Shown piece after piece: positions 8,562 to 17,914 of a stretch of 26,673 nucleotides of DNA. A program made the position numbers and the translations under genes. The DNA comes from Chara braunii (taxonomy: Eukaryota; Streptophyta; Charophyceae; Charales; Characeae), in the NCBI GenBank assembly GCA_003427395.1, contig BFEA01000503.1, positions 616,375 to 643,047 on the forward strand. Reading direction: 5' to 3'. Each line of letters begins with the position of its first letter. Positions within the stretch are counted from its first letter, which is position 1. The notes under the pieces are model-generated. The model made no database searches. It had not been told where the DNA came from and worked only from the letters and a program-made list of their open reading frames with translations.

Positions 8562-9552
8562 TGCAATCAGACTCGCTTTCTTTTCCACTCCGCACTCAGG
8601 CAAACAGATGGTGAGTCACACTGGCGCACAGAGCCCACCAAAGCTCAGAGATATGGAAGTCGAAAACACAGTTCAGATACAAGCTCGCTTCAATTGGCTA
8701 TGGCGCATCAGCGCCTATACACTCCAACTCTCGTCTCTCTATCCAACACCACCGTTCGGACTCACTCAACTCCGGATCACCCTGGATATCCCACACGCAT
8801 ACACACAGTTTCGTACTCATACACTTGTCTATCAGCTATGGCGGCTATGGTCGCTGTCCCTCTCCTAGCTATGTCTATCTCCTTCAGCCCACTTCGTCCT
8901 CAGGCACTCTGCAGACCACCTCGCACAAGTCGCTCAAGCAGCGCTTCCGCATGGCTTACGCAGGAATGAATGAACGGCTGGGCGCTGCCTCTTGATTTAT
9001 ACTTCTGTAACTCGTTGGTCTGCCCCTTTCCCATGCCCTTGGTGCACACAGTCCCACACGGTATTTGCTTGACTGGACTGTGACTGACTGGGACCGGTAC
9101 CGCTGACTGCATGGGTTTGCACTGCCAACTCGATGCAGTCGCATTGCCGACGTAACGCAGTTGGGCTCACCACTTGCCCACTTGCCTTTGTCCAACGTGA
9201 GACAACTTCGGAAGGCCACTTCCGGACCTTCCAGAAGTCTGTGGGCTTGGCCTTTCGAACACTGTAGCAGCTACGACCTTGGCTTCTCAGGACTGTAGCA
9301 GCTACAAACTTGACCCTTCAGAAGAGTTGCAGCTACGACTTCTAGAACTCGCTATGACCTCTATCCGACAAGTCTATAGATCGAACCCCTACAACCTACG
9401 GACCTACGACAGCCTACCAACTGTTGTGAATACACAGGTCACGGGTTCAACTCTCGGGGTCGACACAGGTACTGTACGCAGGTAAGGGTAAGAACTAGGG
9501 ATCGAGCCCTGGGATCTGCATTCGCTACTGCTAACAGGTGAATACCGTTTCA
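8562..9552 (-). repeat. 3' LTR of the gypsy element
   Basis: A 991-bp LTR, TG...CA in element orientation. A TATAAATC box (complement 8994-9001) divides a ~550-bp U3 (9552 to about 9002) from R/U5. It carries GCCATAGC motifs in the R/U5 part (complement near 8698 and 8835-8850). The other family members are at 16916-17910, 20484-21263, 22257-23283 and 1295-2183, all in the same orientation. Confidence 0.93.
8994..9001 (-). promoter_or_regulatory. LTR TATA box (3' LTR)
   Basis: TATAAATC on the minus strand, conserved at 17352-17359 and 20718-20725 in two other LTRs. It is the probable Pol II core promoter. Confidence 0.6.
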
Positions 9553-9590
9553 CTCCCGCTGGCCTAAATTCGAGGTCCTCCGAGAATAAT

Positions 9591-10236
9591 TCAGTCCAAG
9601 ACCGGATTTTTACCTGTCCTTTCTATCTCGTAGGCTCTAACTACGTCGGGAGTTGTTTCTAGAAGTTCAGTTCTAGTAAACCAGCGGTCATCCTTGGGTT
9701 CCTGATAAGCAAATCGGACCTTATACTGTTTCTGTGGAGGACCTCTACCTCCTGTTCTGAATACCTCTTCACCTACAATGCCCTCAATGTCATATCTTCC
9801 ATCCATATTCGGAGGGATCATGGATCTTCTTGATGGAAACTGTTGACTTGTGACACACGACAATAACTTTGACGCATGAAACACAAGGTAGGTGTGGAGG
9901 TGTGCTGGGATCTCTATCCTATAGGACGGTCCATCCTCTTCGCCCTTAACTTCTAGAATTGGCCACGGTTCTCTGTATGTTGGCAGTAACTTCTGTGAAA
10001 TGTTTTCCTCAGGAGCAAACTCTTTGGACTTGACCCAGACGAAGTCGCCTACTTGAAATTGTGACGGGCGACGGTGCTTGTTAGCGTGCTCTATCATTAT
10101 GTGTTGGGCCTTCCTGAGGTTTTCAACAACGGTAGTTAACTCCTTTTCATGTTGTATCGCAAACTCCGTAGTACCGGGCGGTAGCCTATGAATCTGGTCC
10201 TGGTTAAGTCTTTCAAACGGTCTGCGTGGTCTAAAG
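9591..10236 (-). pseudogene. gypsy integrase C-terminus and chromodomain
   Basis: The minus-strand frame from 10097 runs 168 codons to a stop at 9591. It opens with a basic HANKHRRPSQFQVGDFVWV segment, the usual GPY/F-adjacent region of integrase, then HASKLL. Near the end is a chromodomain: YDIEGIVGEEV, QYKVRFAYQEPKDDRWF and a closing helix ELLETTPDVVRAYE. In chromoviruses this domain is thought to steer integration by binding modified histones; that role is inferred from the family. Bases 10098-10236 continue the homology upstream in a broken frame. It follows integrase directly as the last part of the polyprotein. Confidence 0.85.
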
Positions 10237-10239
10237 AAC

Positions 10240-10963
10240 TAATGGAGCTCATTGGGAGTACGACAAGTGGCTACGTACATGCTAATATTATATGCACTGG
10301 CTACCTTGGGCAACATCTCGTCCCAGTTGACTTGATTTGGTCTAATGTACATGCGCAAAACTTGCTGCAGGATCTTATTCATCTGCTCGGTCTGACCGTT
10401 CGTCTCTGGGTGTTGGTCAGATGACATTAACAACTTTGACCCGTACACTCTCATTAACTCCTGCCAGTTCTGACTTGTAAACCGGGTGTCCCTATCGCTC
10501 ACTAGGGACAATGGGATCCCGTGATCACTAACCAAAAAGTAAAAAAACTTTGAATTACTAACTTTGTACGGACTTCTGCAGGTAAGGGAACAAAAACAAC
10601 ATATTTGCTAAATCTATCTACTATTACCATGACTTGGCTCTTTCCATGTCTACTTTTGACGCTAGCATCCATGAAATCAGAGGATATTGAATCGCCAGGC
10701 GGATCATGTATAGGCAAGGGTCGAAGAAGACCTAGAGGGGCACACGTAGTTGTCTTATTCCTCTGATAGACTTTGCAACTGCGAACGTACTCTTATGCAG
10801 TCGACTTTCATTCCTGGCCAAGTATACGCATGCATCAAATGGGCTAGAGTCTTTTACCAACCGAAATATCCCTCTGTGTTGTGGCATTCCCCTAGGATCG
10901 AACTACGGATCTCCTCACTATCAGGAACACACAGACGGTCTACTACATTGGTCTTCTCAAACA
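10240..10963 (-). pseudogene. gypsy integrase, zinc-binding and catalytic core (broken)
   Basis: Pieces of an rve-type integrase lie in several frames. The N-terminal HHCC region (about 10740-10960) keeps GECHNTEG and TWPGMKVDC, but the second Cys pair is damaged (CKVYQ). The core keeps the first Asp in SSDFMDAS, the second in VSDRDTRF and the Glu in HPETNGQTEQMN, the expected D-D-E order, with VDRFSKYVVFVPLPAE between. At least one frameshift separates the 10502-10717 and 10239-10535 reading frames, and stops occur in the zinc-binding part. An intact enzyme would insert the cDNA; this copy cannot be made as one chain. Confidence 0.88.
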
Positions 10964-11773
10964 CTAATCTCTCTGTAGTGCGGTAATGTGGTTCAGTCTC
11001 TGGGCCTCCTTAACTTTCTTGAGGAGGTCACTATAAATAGGGTCCTGTGCATACGCCTGTCTTACTTTCTCGTGCAGGTCTCTCCCTATATCCAGATAGT
11101 GGACTATAGCTCCAAAGTAATATGATCTCCTACTTAGAGCATCCACAACTACATTATACTTGCCTTTGACTGGTTTGAGCTCAAAGTCATATTGATCTAT
11201 TTCAGCGGCCCACCTAGTTAGCTTAGGTGTCATCTTGGACTGCGTTTTCAGCCACCTAAGAGTCTCGTGGTCTGAATAAACTTTGAAGGGCCTCCCAAGC
11301 AGGTAATGCTTCCAGTGCTCAAGGCCTGCCTGAGAGCGTAGAGTTCTCTCTTGTAAGTCGAGGTAGCTACTTTCTCTGAAGGCATCCTCGTTGACATAAA
11401 CTCTATGGGTCTATAGCCATTGTCGTCATCCTGCTGCAACAGGACACCTATACCATACTAACTGGCGTTCGTGGTGACGACAAATGGCAAGGACGGATCT
11501 GCCACCTTGAGAACAGGGTACTCTAGCAACGCTTGCCTTAACTTTTTAAGAGCAGATGTACAATCTTTGTCCCACTTCCAGATTGCATCCTTCTTGAGCA
11601 ACCTGCAGAGGGCAGCGGCGATAGTGGAAAAGTTCCTCACGAACTTCCTATAGGCCTAGGAACGACCGTAATTATGTCATCATGCGGGGCGTCGGGCAAT
11701 CTCTAATCGTCGCTATCTTGCTATCCTCTGGCTTAATGCCATCTCCGTCTAAGACATGGCCCAAGTACAAAAC
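10964..11773 (-). pseudogene. gypsy RNase H and RT connection (broken)
   Basis: Downstream of the RT stop, the frame at 11640-11458 carries the connection segment (LCRLLKKDAIWKWDKDC) and the start of RNase H. There the usual TDAS catalytic motif reads TTNAS, an Asp-to-Asn change. A stop follows at once, then YRPIEFMSTRMPSEK and YKRELYALRQAL (catalytic Glu) in 11439-11248. A frameshift precedes the KVYSDHETLRWL motif. The 11233-10964 frame covers the tail (TPKLTRWAAEIDQYDFELKP, VDALSRR). The family would degrade RNA in RNA:DNA hybrids; loss of the Asp and the breaks exclude activity here. Confidence 0.88.
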
Positions 11774-12832
11774 TTATGTCTTGGCCCACTCGCACTGCTT
11801 CGCATTGATCTTGAAGTCAGTCTCTCTCAACTTCTCCAAGACCGGCCTTAAATGACCCTGATGCTCTTGGAGGGTCTTACCGAAAACCAATATATCATCT
11901 AGGTAGACTACAACAAATCTATCTAACCAAGGCCTAAACAGATCATTCATATAGCGCTGGAATGTGGCTGGCGCATTGGTCAGTCCAAAGGGCATCACGA
12001 TGAACTCATAATGCCCATATCTAGTCCGGGAAGCAGTCTTGTACTGGTCATCAGGATGGACTTCTATCTGATGATATCCGGACTTCAAATCTATCTTCGA
12101 GAAATATTTGCAGCCCTGCACTCGATCCAGAAGATCGTCTATCATGGGCAGTGGCTCAACGTTCTTCACTGTAATGGCATTCAGACCCCTATAATCGATA
12201 CACATACGCAACTCTCCCTCTTTTTGGGGGACAAACAATACGGGTGCTCCGAAAGGAGACGAACTGGACCTAATCCAACCCTTTTCGAGGAGTTTGTCTA
12301 TCTGCTTACGCAACTCCTCTAACTCCCTTGGGGACATCCTGTAAACTGCACCCTTAGGAGTTTTACTGTTAGGCTCTATCTCAATGCAGTGTTGGATTGG
12401 CCGCGACACTACTCCTGTTGGCGGCTCTGCCAAATCTTTAAACTCTTCCAGCAACTTGGCAATAGTTGGGTCTATTGGCTTTTCCTCACTAGGCTCAGTG
12501 ACAGGCCTCACATAAGCTACAAATACTTGTTTTTCTAACTGCTCCTTTTTAACTAATCGCGCGAACGCGGGAGCACTGAGACAGCATTGCGCTAGGGAGT
12601 TATCTACTCCTGACACATGGAACAGACGGGCAATCTTGACCTCGCCTGATGGACTAGGGAGCCTACACTCATGCTCTCTTAAGTGGAGTGTGGCCCCTGG
12701 TGCCTCTCCACAGTCCATACCTAGGACTATATCAAAAGGGAGGTTGTCCTCTACGAGGAGAGTCAGAGAGTGGAGAGCTTTGTCCACTGTGCCATCTTTC
12801 TCTAAGCGCAGATACGCCTGGACTCCCTCGAC
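11774..12832 (-). pseudogene. gypsy reverse transcriptase (single long frame, stop at its end)
   Basis: The best preserved domain is about 350 codons. Motifs in order are PRELEELRKQIDKLLEKGWI, SPFGAPVLFVPQKEG, RMCIDYRGLNAITVKN, YFSKIDLKSGYHQI (catalytic Asp), MPFGLTNAPATFQRYMND, and the YLDD active-site box in VVVYLDDILVFGKT, then the thumb HLRPVLEKL. The frame is continuous with protease upstream except for one TAA at 12835-12833. It ends at another TAA after WAKT, where relatives continue into LYLGHV. Apart from these two nonsense changes the polymerase core looks intact. Confidence 0.93.
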
Positions 12833-12835
12833 TTA

Positions 12836-13210
12836 ATCCTCAACACACATCGTGCGGTTGTCTGCGAGGATACTGACTATGGGGTCTTCCAACTTTTGGA
12901 CTTTCAGACCTAGCCTCAGCTTCTTTAGCGCTTTCCTGCTAATATAACTACAGGTAGCCCCTGTGTCTATAAGGGCCCCTACCCTGCTTCTAAAAACTTC
13001 TAAATCCACTAACACCAGTTGTCCTGTGCTCTCCTTCTTCATCTTGCCCCAGGTCGACATCCTCTCCTTCAACTCTTCTGCCAGACTTGTGAGGGAAGTG
13101 CCTAGAGAGACTCTAACACAGACAGTCTCTGGACAGCTAACTAGGCACTGGCCTACAACCTCTGCCATAGGCTCATGTGGTGTGGGAGTTTCCTGGTGGT
13201 GCGCGCACAC
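12836..13210 (-). pseudogene. gypsy aspartic protease
   Basis: A 125-codon frame with the retropepsin signature GALIDTGATCSYIS (active-site DTG), preceded by VLVDLEVFRSRV and followed by LKKLRLGLKVQKLED. It would act as a dimer to cleave the gag-pol polyprotein. It ends at an in-frame TAA (12835-12833). The sequence beyond the stop (VEGVQAYLRLEKDG) is still homologous protein in the same frame, so the stop is a secondary mutation. Confidence 0.88.
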
Positions 13211-13691
13211 TTCCCCACACGGCCTAATGGTAGGGGTAGTTGTGACCCCTACCGGTGGCTGCCTTTTGACCCCTGGGCAGCAAACCGGGCTTCCCTATAC
13301 TTTGGACAATATTTAATGATATGGGAAGGATTCCATGGCTTTCATGTCATCGTAGGAACCATTTTTCTTATTATCTGTTGTGTTCGTCAGTACATGGGTC
13401 ATTTTACTCGAAGACACCATTTCGGGTTTGAAGCAATAGATGCACTGCCCCTGCTCCATTCGTGGTTGCCAAAACCTCTGCTGGTCCAAGCCCAAATCTT
13501 CCCAAGGCCAGCCTTGTGGCCAACCTGGGTGCCAACCTCCTCTCCTTTGAGGTGATCCTCCACCTCTGCGCTGTGGTGATCAACTGGGCCACGAGCGATT
13601 CGGCGTGGGACCTTGACCCCTGGCGGTTCCTTTGGCCGCCAACCCCCTTTGCGCCCGGACCTCGACCGCCCATGGCTCGACCCCCTTGGCC
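13211..13691 (-). pseudogene. gypsy gag C-terminus / nucleocapsid region (broken)
   Basis: A Gly/Arg-rich stretch (GGRGPGAKGVGGQRNRQGSR, 13673-13614) and, in another frame, a zinc-knuckle remnant [10 protein letters not shown] (13440-13395) then [15 protein letters not shown] (13310-13260). The CX2C pair is present, but the expected His and last Cys are displaced, so the CCHC knuckle is degenerate. In the family this domain binds genomic RNA. Several frameshifts separate it from gag and protease. Confidence 0.7.
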
Positions 13692-15331
13692 CTAGCCTCC
13701 TCCTCTACCTTGCGGCCTCCCTCCAGCCGCGACAGTAGCGTAAGTCCTCCCCTGGCCTACACTACTGTCTTCCTCCACCAGCCCCCACTCTATCTGACTG
13801 TAGGGGACTTTGTCAGTACCACACTCATCCAAAGTAAGGATCAGGTGATCCTTGGCCCTGACCTGTCCGGAGATGGTACGACCTTTCCACTTATTTCCCT
13901 TGTTTAAATCCTTATGCCAGAAAGTGGAAACTGGCATGGATTTGGCCTCGAACAGGACCACCTCTCTACTCAACGCATCATACGTGATGGTGGCATGTTG
14001 GGTCTTCTCAAAGAAATGCCCTCGTAAGGGCTCTGGCATGGCATGATAGAATAAGTTAACTAATTGGGTCTTCGTGACCCCGTGGTCTGGGATGGCTACC
14101 AGATCGTCCATAACTGCCTTGAGTGCCCTTGCACTCTTCCACTGACGTGAGTGGATTGTTTGCAGTTTGTTAGAGGCCCTGACGCCTCCCATGACGTCAA
14201 CGAACCTCTCTCTCAGGAGTTTGAGGAATTTGGGAAGAGGGGTGAGTTTGGAGTATGCAACCATATTGTTTTCACAATCAGCTGCTCGCGCAAGGGACTT
14301 GGCAAAATTAGCCGCTTTGTCTCGTAATGCATGGAAGGCCACGAGGAATTGTTCCTCTCGCGCTATATCTTGCAAGTACACGTATGTATTGATATTGGCC
14401 TCCCAGTTATCAAAGTTTTCGTCCTTTTTCCCGCCATAAGAGTCAAGAAACTTGAGCTTGACAGGCTCTTTGTGGGGACGCCCTTCACTCTCTGTAGCGG
14501 CCACTACCTTGGCGCCTTCAATGGTGCCTGTGCAGAATTTCTTTGCGTTGTCACTTAACTTTCTGACTTCGGTCCCGACATGAGTCATTACATCGTGCAC
14601 GAAGTCCCTAAAACCATATCGGATGGAGTGGAGGGCCATGTCTTGGCCCCTAACAGACTGATCGTGCTCGGTCCAGGCCCTGCCTAGGAGCTCGATGCTC
14701 CCAAGGATCTTGTCTAACTTGGCCTGGATATCAGGCTGGGCCTCTACTTCCTGTCTACACGTCTGTAAACTTTCCACTTCCCTAGCCATCCGGTTGGCTT
14801 CCTTCGTCCTCCTCTTCTTCTTTCTCGTCAGGCGTAACTTCCAGTCCAACCTCTTCTCATTCTCTATCGCCCAGCGTTCTAGGGGATCACTCGTCGCCTC
14901 GATCTCCCTAATTGCTGCTTCCTTCTCCTCCTGAGGTATATATAGCATCGCCTCTTCGTCCACTCCCAATGATAAATCATCCACCCATTCAGATATCCTC
15001 TTTTCCACCCACAGGTCATCTTCTTTCGTGCCACTGCTTTTTCCTCCTTCCCCCAGTCTTCTCCTTCTGAGGGGCTCTTCTTTCGGCTTCTCTTCCTCCT
15101 CTTCAACCTCTTCCTCTTTTGCAGCTCTCCTCTTCTTGCTGCAATCTTTGCATCTCCTCCTTTAGCTTCTTTTTCTTCGCCGCCTGCTCCTCTACTATAA
15201 TCTTCATCTTCGCCTGTCTAAGGAGCTCCTTCTTCTCTTTCCTCTCTTTCCTCTCTCAAGATGGCGGCGGTTTGCTCCTCTTGAGCCTGGGTGTAAGGGG
15301 TAGTACTCTTCCCACTGCGAGTGTCAACCAT
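13692..15331 (-). pseudogene. gypsy gag (frameshifted)
   Basis: The probable start is ATG at 15331-15329, followed by MVDTRSGKSTTPYTQAQ, a gag-like N-terminus. The N-terminal third is Lys/Glu-rich (coiled-coil-like) and crosses at least two frameshifts and a TAG near 15220. From 15008 one frame of 438 codons holds the capsid-like part, with VKLKFLDSYGGKKDENFDNW (14475-14416) and the helical ANFAKSLARAADCENNMVAY. It ends in a Gly/Arg tail (GGRPQGRGGG). No enzyme motif; the role is particle assembly and RNA packaging. Confidence 0.85.
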
Positions 15332-15503
15332 GGTGATTGGTGCACAAGCGGACAACAGTTCTAGACCTCACCACTTAGACCTCGGCTCCTTGACTGACAC
15401 AACCTAAGACTGACTCAATCTAAGGACCACATAATCTTGATAGGACCCTGTTAGCTATGGTCTCTAGCCTGGACCTAAACTATGGCTGTCACTACAGGAC
15501 TTG

Positions 15504-15839
15504 ATGCTGATCAGGAGGCATTCAAGGAGATCCCCCATAACTCCTCAAGAATTGTTTAACATCGTAGACAGGACGATGCGATCAGCAGTCCTCTCACGAC
15601 TTAGAGAGCCTGTTGTGCAGCCCACAGCTCGGATTTTGGGCCTACCGTGCCACACCGAGCAGCCCGCCGGTCAGTACCGGTCCTTGGGAAGGTTCGTGTC
15701 CTCCGGTACTGTCGAGTCGTTAGACATAGCCTTTAGCCCTACTCAGCCCGTGTGGGTTTGGTCAACAAGGCCCTATCCTTCATACACGGAGTTCCTATCA
15801 CCTGGACAGAAGAGACTCAATGCAGAAAGAAGAGACTGA
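15504..15839 (+). CDS. Antisense ORF in the leader (doubtful)
   Basis: A 111-codon plus-strand frame starting ATG at 15504, opposite to the element's transcription. It contains PITPQELFNIVDRTMRSAVL and a Pro/Ser-rich C-terminus. It matches no family I recognise. It may be chance, or a remnant of sequence captured by the leader. There is no promoter evidence. Confidence 0.15.
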   Translation: MLIRRHSRRSPITPQELFNIVDRTMRSAVLSRLREPVVQPTARILGLPCHTEQPAGQYRSLGRFVSSGTVESLDIAFSPTQPVWVWSTRPYPSYTEFLSPGQKRLNAERRD

Positions 15840-15927
15840 CAGACTCAGCAAGTACCATAGGGTGAGTGCACATCCATAGGGCGTGGGGATAGGCTGAGGG
15901 CTTGGTGAGAATATACCAGCTGCAGCT

Positions 15928-16062
15928 TGGTCAAAGTCATGGTCAACAGCCCTGGTCAGTGCCTGGTCAACGCTTGGTCAACGCCTTGGTCAACGCTATT
16001 CCAACCCCTGGTCAATGTCGCAGTCAACCTTGGGTCAACGCCCAAACCGACTTCGGTCAACC
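15928..16062 (-). promoter_or_regulatory. Cluster of TTGAC(C) motifs
   Basis: Nine GTCAA cores on the plus strand (TTGAC on the element strand), eight of them as GGTCAA, within about 135 bp and irregularly spaced. TTGACC/T is the core of the plant WRKY-bound W box. They could equally be a decayed minisatellite. Confidence 0.4.
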
Positions 16063-16326
16063 TTCAACTCGGCTATGGCTGCCGCCTTCTTATTCCTCAC
16101 CACCCTTCTTCTTCTTCCTCCTTTCTTTCTCCTAGTTCTTCTTTCACCCCGGCTATGTCTTCCCTTTTTTCCTTTGTCGTCCCTCCTTCCTCTTCTTCAC
16201 CTATGGCTTCTCTCTTCTCTTTCGTCTCTCCCTCCTTCACTCGTCTTCTTTCTTCTTCCTCCGTGTCGAGCTCCGCGGCTATGGCCGCCTTCTTCCTTAT
16301 TGGACCGCACAACCAACCTTGTATCG

Positions 16327-16329
<3 letters not shown>

Positions 16330-16372
<43 letters not shown>
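16330..16372. repeat. (CT)n microsatellite, left of the gap
   Basis: Uninterrupted TC repeat running into unknown bases. Confidence 0.9.
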
Positions 16373-16619
16373 NNNNNNNNNNNNNNNNNNNNNNNNNNNN
16401 NNNNNNNNNNNNNNNNNNNNNNNNNNNNNNNNNNNNNNNNNNNNNNNNNNNNNNNNNNNNNNNNNNNNNNNNNNNNNNNNNNNNNNNNNNNNNNNNNNNN
16501 NNNNNNNNNNNNNNNNNNNNNNNNNNNNNNNNNNNNNNNNNNNNNNNNNNNNNNNNNNNNNNNNNNNNNNNNNNNNNNNNNNNNNNNNNNNNNNNNNNNN
16601 NNNNNNNNNNNNNNNNNNN
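16373..16619. other. Assembly gap (247 N)
   Basis: Unknown bases within the element leader, next to a CT repeat. The length is as given in the assembly and may be an estimate. Confidence 0.99.
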
Positions 16620-16660
16620 GATGACAACTTAAGCTATGGCGCACTTCGGCTATGGTGCCG
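16620..16660. repeat. 40-bp direct repeat, copy 1
   Basis: GATGACAACTTAAGCTATGG followed by CGCACTTCGGCTATGGTGCC. The identical segment is at 16815-16854, on the other side of the (CT)n tract. Confidence 0.9.

Positions 16661-16665
<5 letters not shown>

Positions 16666-16746
<81 letters not shown>
16666..16746. repeat. (CT)n microsatellite
   Basis: About 40 dinucleotide copies between the two 40-bp direct repeats. Confidence 0.95.
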
Positions 16747-16748
<2 letters not shown>

Positions 16749-16814
16749 GTCTTCTTTGCAGGTACGCGACACCTTCCTCCACCAGCGCAGCTATGGCGGA
16801 CTCTTCTGCACTGA

Positions 16815-16854
16815 TGACAACTTAAGCTATGGCGCACTTCGGCTATGGTGCCCC
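16815..16854. repeat. 40-bp direct repeat, copy 2
   Basis: Identical to 16620-16659, at a distance of about 195 bp. Confidence 0.9.
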
Positions 16855-16896
16855 ACTTCGGCATACCGCGGACAACAACGGCGCGTGGGATAGCGG

Positions 16897-16914
16897 GTAC
16901 CTGCTCCGATACCA
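16897..16914 (-). promoter_or_regulatory. Primer-binding site (tRNA-iMet type)
   Basis: The minus strand reads TGGTATCGGAGCAGGTAC, one base from the LTR end. The typical plant gypsy iMet site begins TGGTATCAGAGC, so 11 of the first 12 bases agree. It confirms the LTR boundary and the element's orientation. Confidence 0.85.
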
Positions 16915-16915
16915 G

Positions 16916-17910
16916 TGCAATCAGACTCACTTTCTTTCCCACTCCGCACTCAGGCAAACAGATGGTGAGTCACACTGGTGCGCAACGCCCACTCAAAGCT
17001 CAGAGATATGGAAGTTGAAAACACAGCTCAGATACAAGCTCGCTTCAATTGGCTATGGCACATCAGCGCCTATACACTCCAACTCTCGTCTCTCTATCCA
17101 ACACCACCGTTCGCACTCACTCAACTCCGGATCACCCTGGATATCCCACACACATACACACACTTTCGTACTCATACACTTGCCTATCAGCTATGGCGGC
17201 TATGGCCGCTGTCCCTCTCCTAGCTATGTCTATCTCCTCCTTCAGCCCACTTCGTCCTCGGGCACTCTGCAGACCACCTCGCACAAGTCGCTCAAGCAGC
17301 GCTTCCGTATGGCTTACGCAGGAATGAATGAATGGCTGGGCGCTGCCTCTTGATTTATACTTCTGTAACTCGTTGGTCTGCCCCTTTCCCATGCCCTTGG
17401 TGCACACAGTCCCACACAGTACTTGCTTGACTGGACTGTGACTGACTGGGACCGGTACCGCTGACTGCATGGGTTTGCACTGCCAACTCGATGCAGCCGC
17501 ATTGCCGACGTAACGCAGTTGGGCTCACCAGTTGCCCACTTGCCTCTGTCCAAACGTGAGACAACTTCGAAAGGCCACTTCCGGACCTTCCGGAAGTCTG
17601 TGGGCTTGGCCTTGCGAACACTGTAGCAGCTACGACCTTGACCTCTCAGGACTGTAGCAGCTACCAACTTGACCCTTCAGAAGAGTTACAGCTACGACTT
17701 CTAGAACTCACTAAGACCTCTATCCGACAGGTCTACAGATCGAACCCCTACAACCTACGGACCTGCGACAGCCTACCAACTGTTGTGAATACACAGGTCA
17801 CGGGTTCAACTCTCGGGGTCGACACAGGTACTGTACACAGGTAAGGTAAGAACTAGGGATTGAGCCCTGGGATCTGCATTCGCTACTGCTAACAGGTGAA
17901 TACCGTTTCA
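16916..17910 (-). repeat. 5' LTR of the gypsy element
   Basis: A 995-bp copy of the 8562-9552 LTR, with the same TG...CA ends and a TATAAATC box (complement 17352-17359). Differences from the 3' LTR are scattered, largely transitions, with a 3-bp TCC indel near 17235. Confidence 0.93.
17352..17359 (-). promoter_or_regulatory. LTR TATA box (5' LTR)
   Basis: TATAAATC on the minus strand. Transcription of the element would start roughly 30 bp further on, giving an R/U5 of about 400 bp. Confidence 0.6.
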
Positions 17911-17914
17911 CAAG
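17911..17914. other. Target-site duplication (right), CAAG
   Basis: Matches 8558-8561. Confidence 0.85.

Larger units (their letters stand above)
15332..16915 (-). other. Long purine-rich 5' leader of the gypsy element
   Basis: The transcribed RNA between the 5' LTR and gag is about 1.6 kb. It contains a TTGAC-rich segment (15928-16062), four spaced units at 16070-16300 in which GCCATAGC-type motifs separate GA-rich tracts, two GA/CT microsatellites, an unsequenced gap, and a 40-bp direct repeat. No element-sense protein domain is visible. On the plus strand a 111-codon frame (15504-15839) runs antisense to it. Confidence 0.6.
8562..17910 (-). mobile_element. Complete but inactive Ty3/gypsy chromodomain LTR retrotransposon
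   Basis: All parts of an LTR retrotransposon are present in minus orientation: 5' LTR 16916-17910, iMet-like PBS 16897-16914, a long leader, gag, protease, RT, RNase H, integrase, chromodomain, a short purine-leaning tract at 9553-9565, and 3' LTR 8562-9552. Both LTRs read TGAAACGG...TTGCA in element orientation (TG...CA), and 4-bp CAAG duplications flank the whole. The order protease-RT-RNase H-integrase is that of gypsy/Metaviridae. The C-terminal chromodomain marks a chromovirus-like lineage. Stops and frameshifts in every coding domain make it dead. By eye the two LTRs differ at roughly 20 positions in the first ~445, mostly C/T and G/A changes, so the insertion is not recent. It lies inside a candidate host ORF. 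Confidence 0.95.

Noticed and set aside
16015-16893. Ser-Leu or Arg-Glu repeat proteins
   Set aside because: Translations of CT/GA microsatellites and unknown bases.
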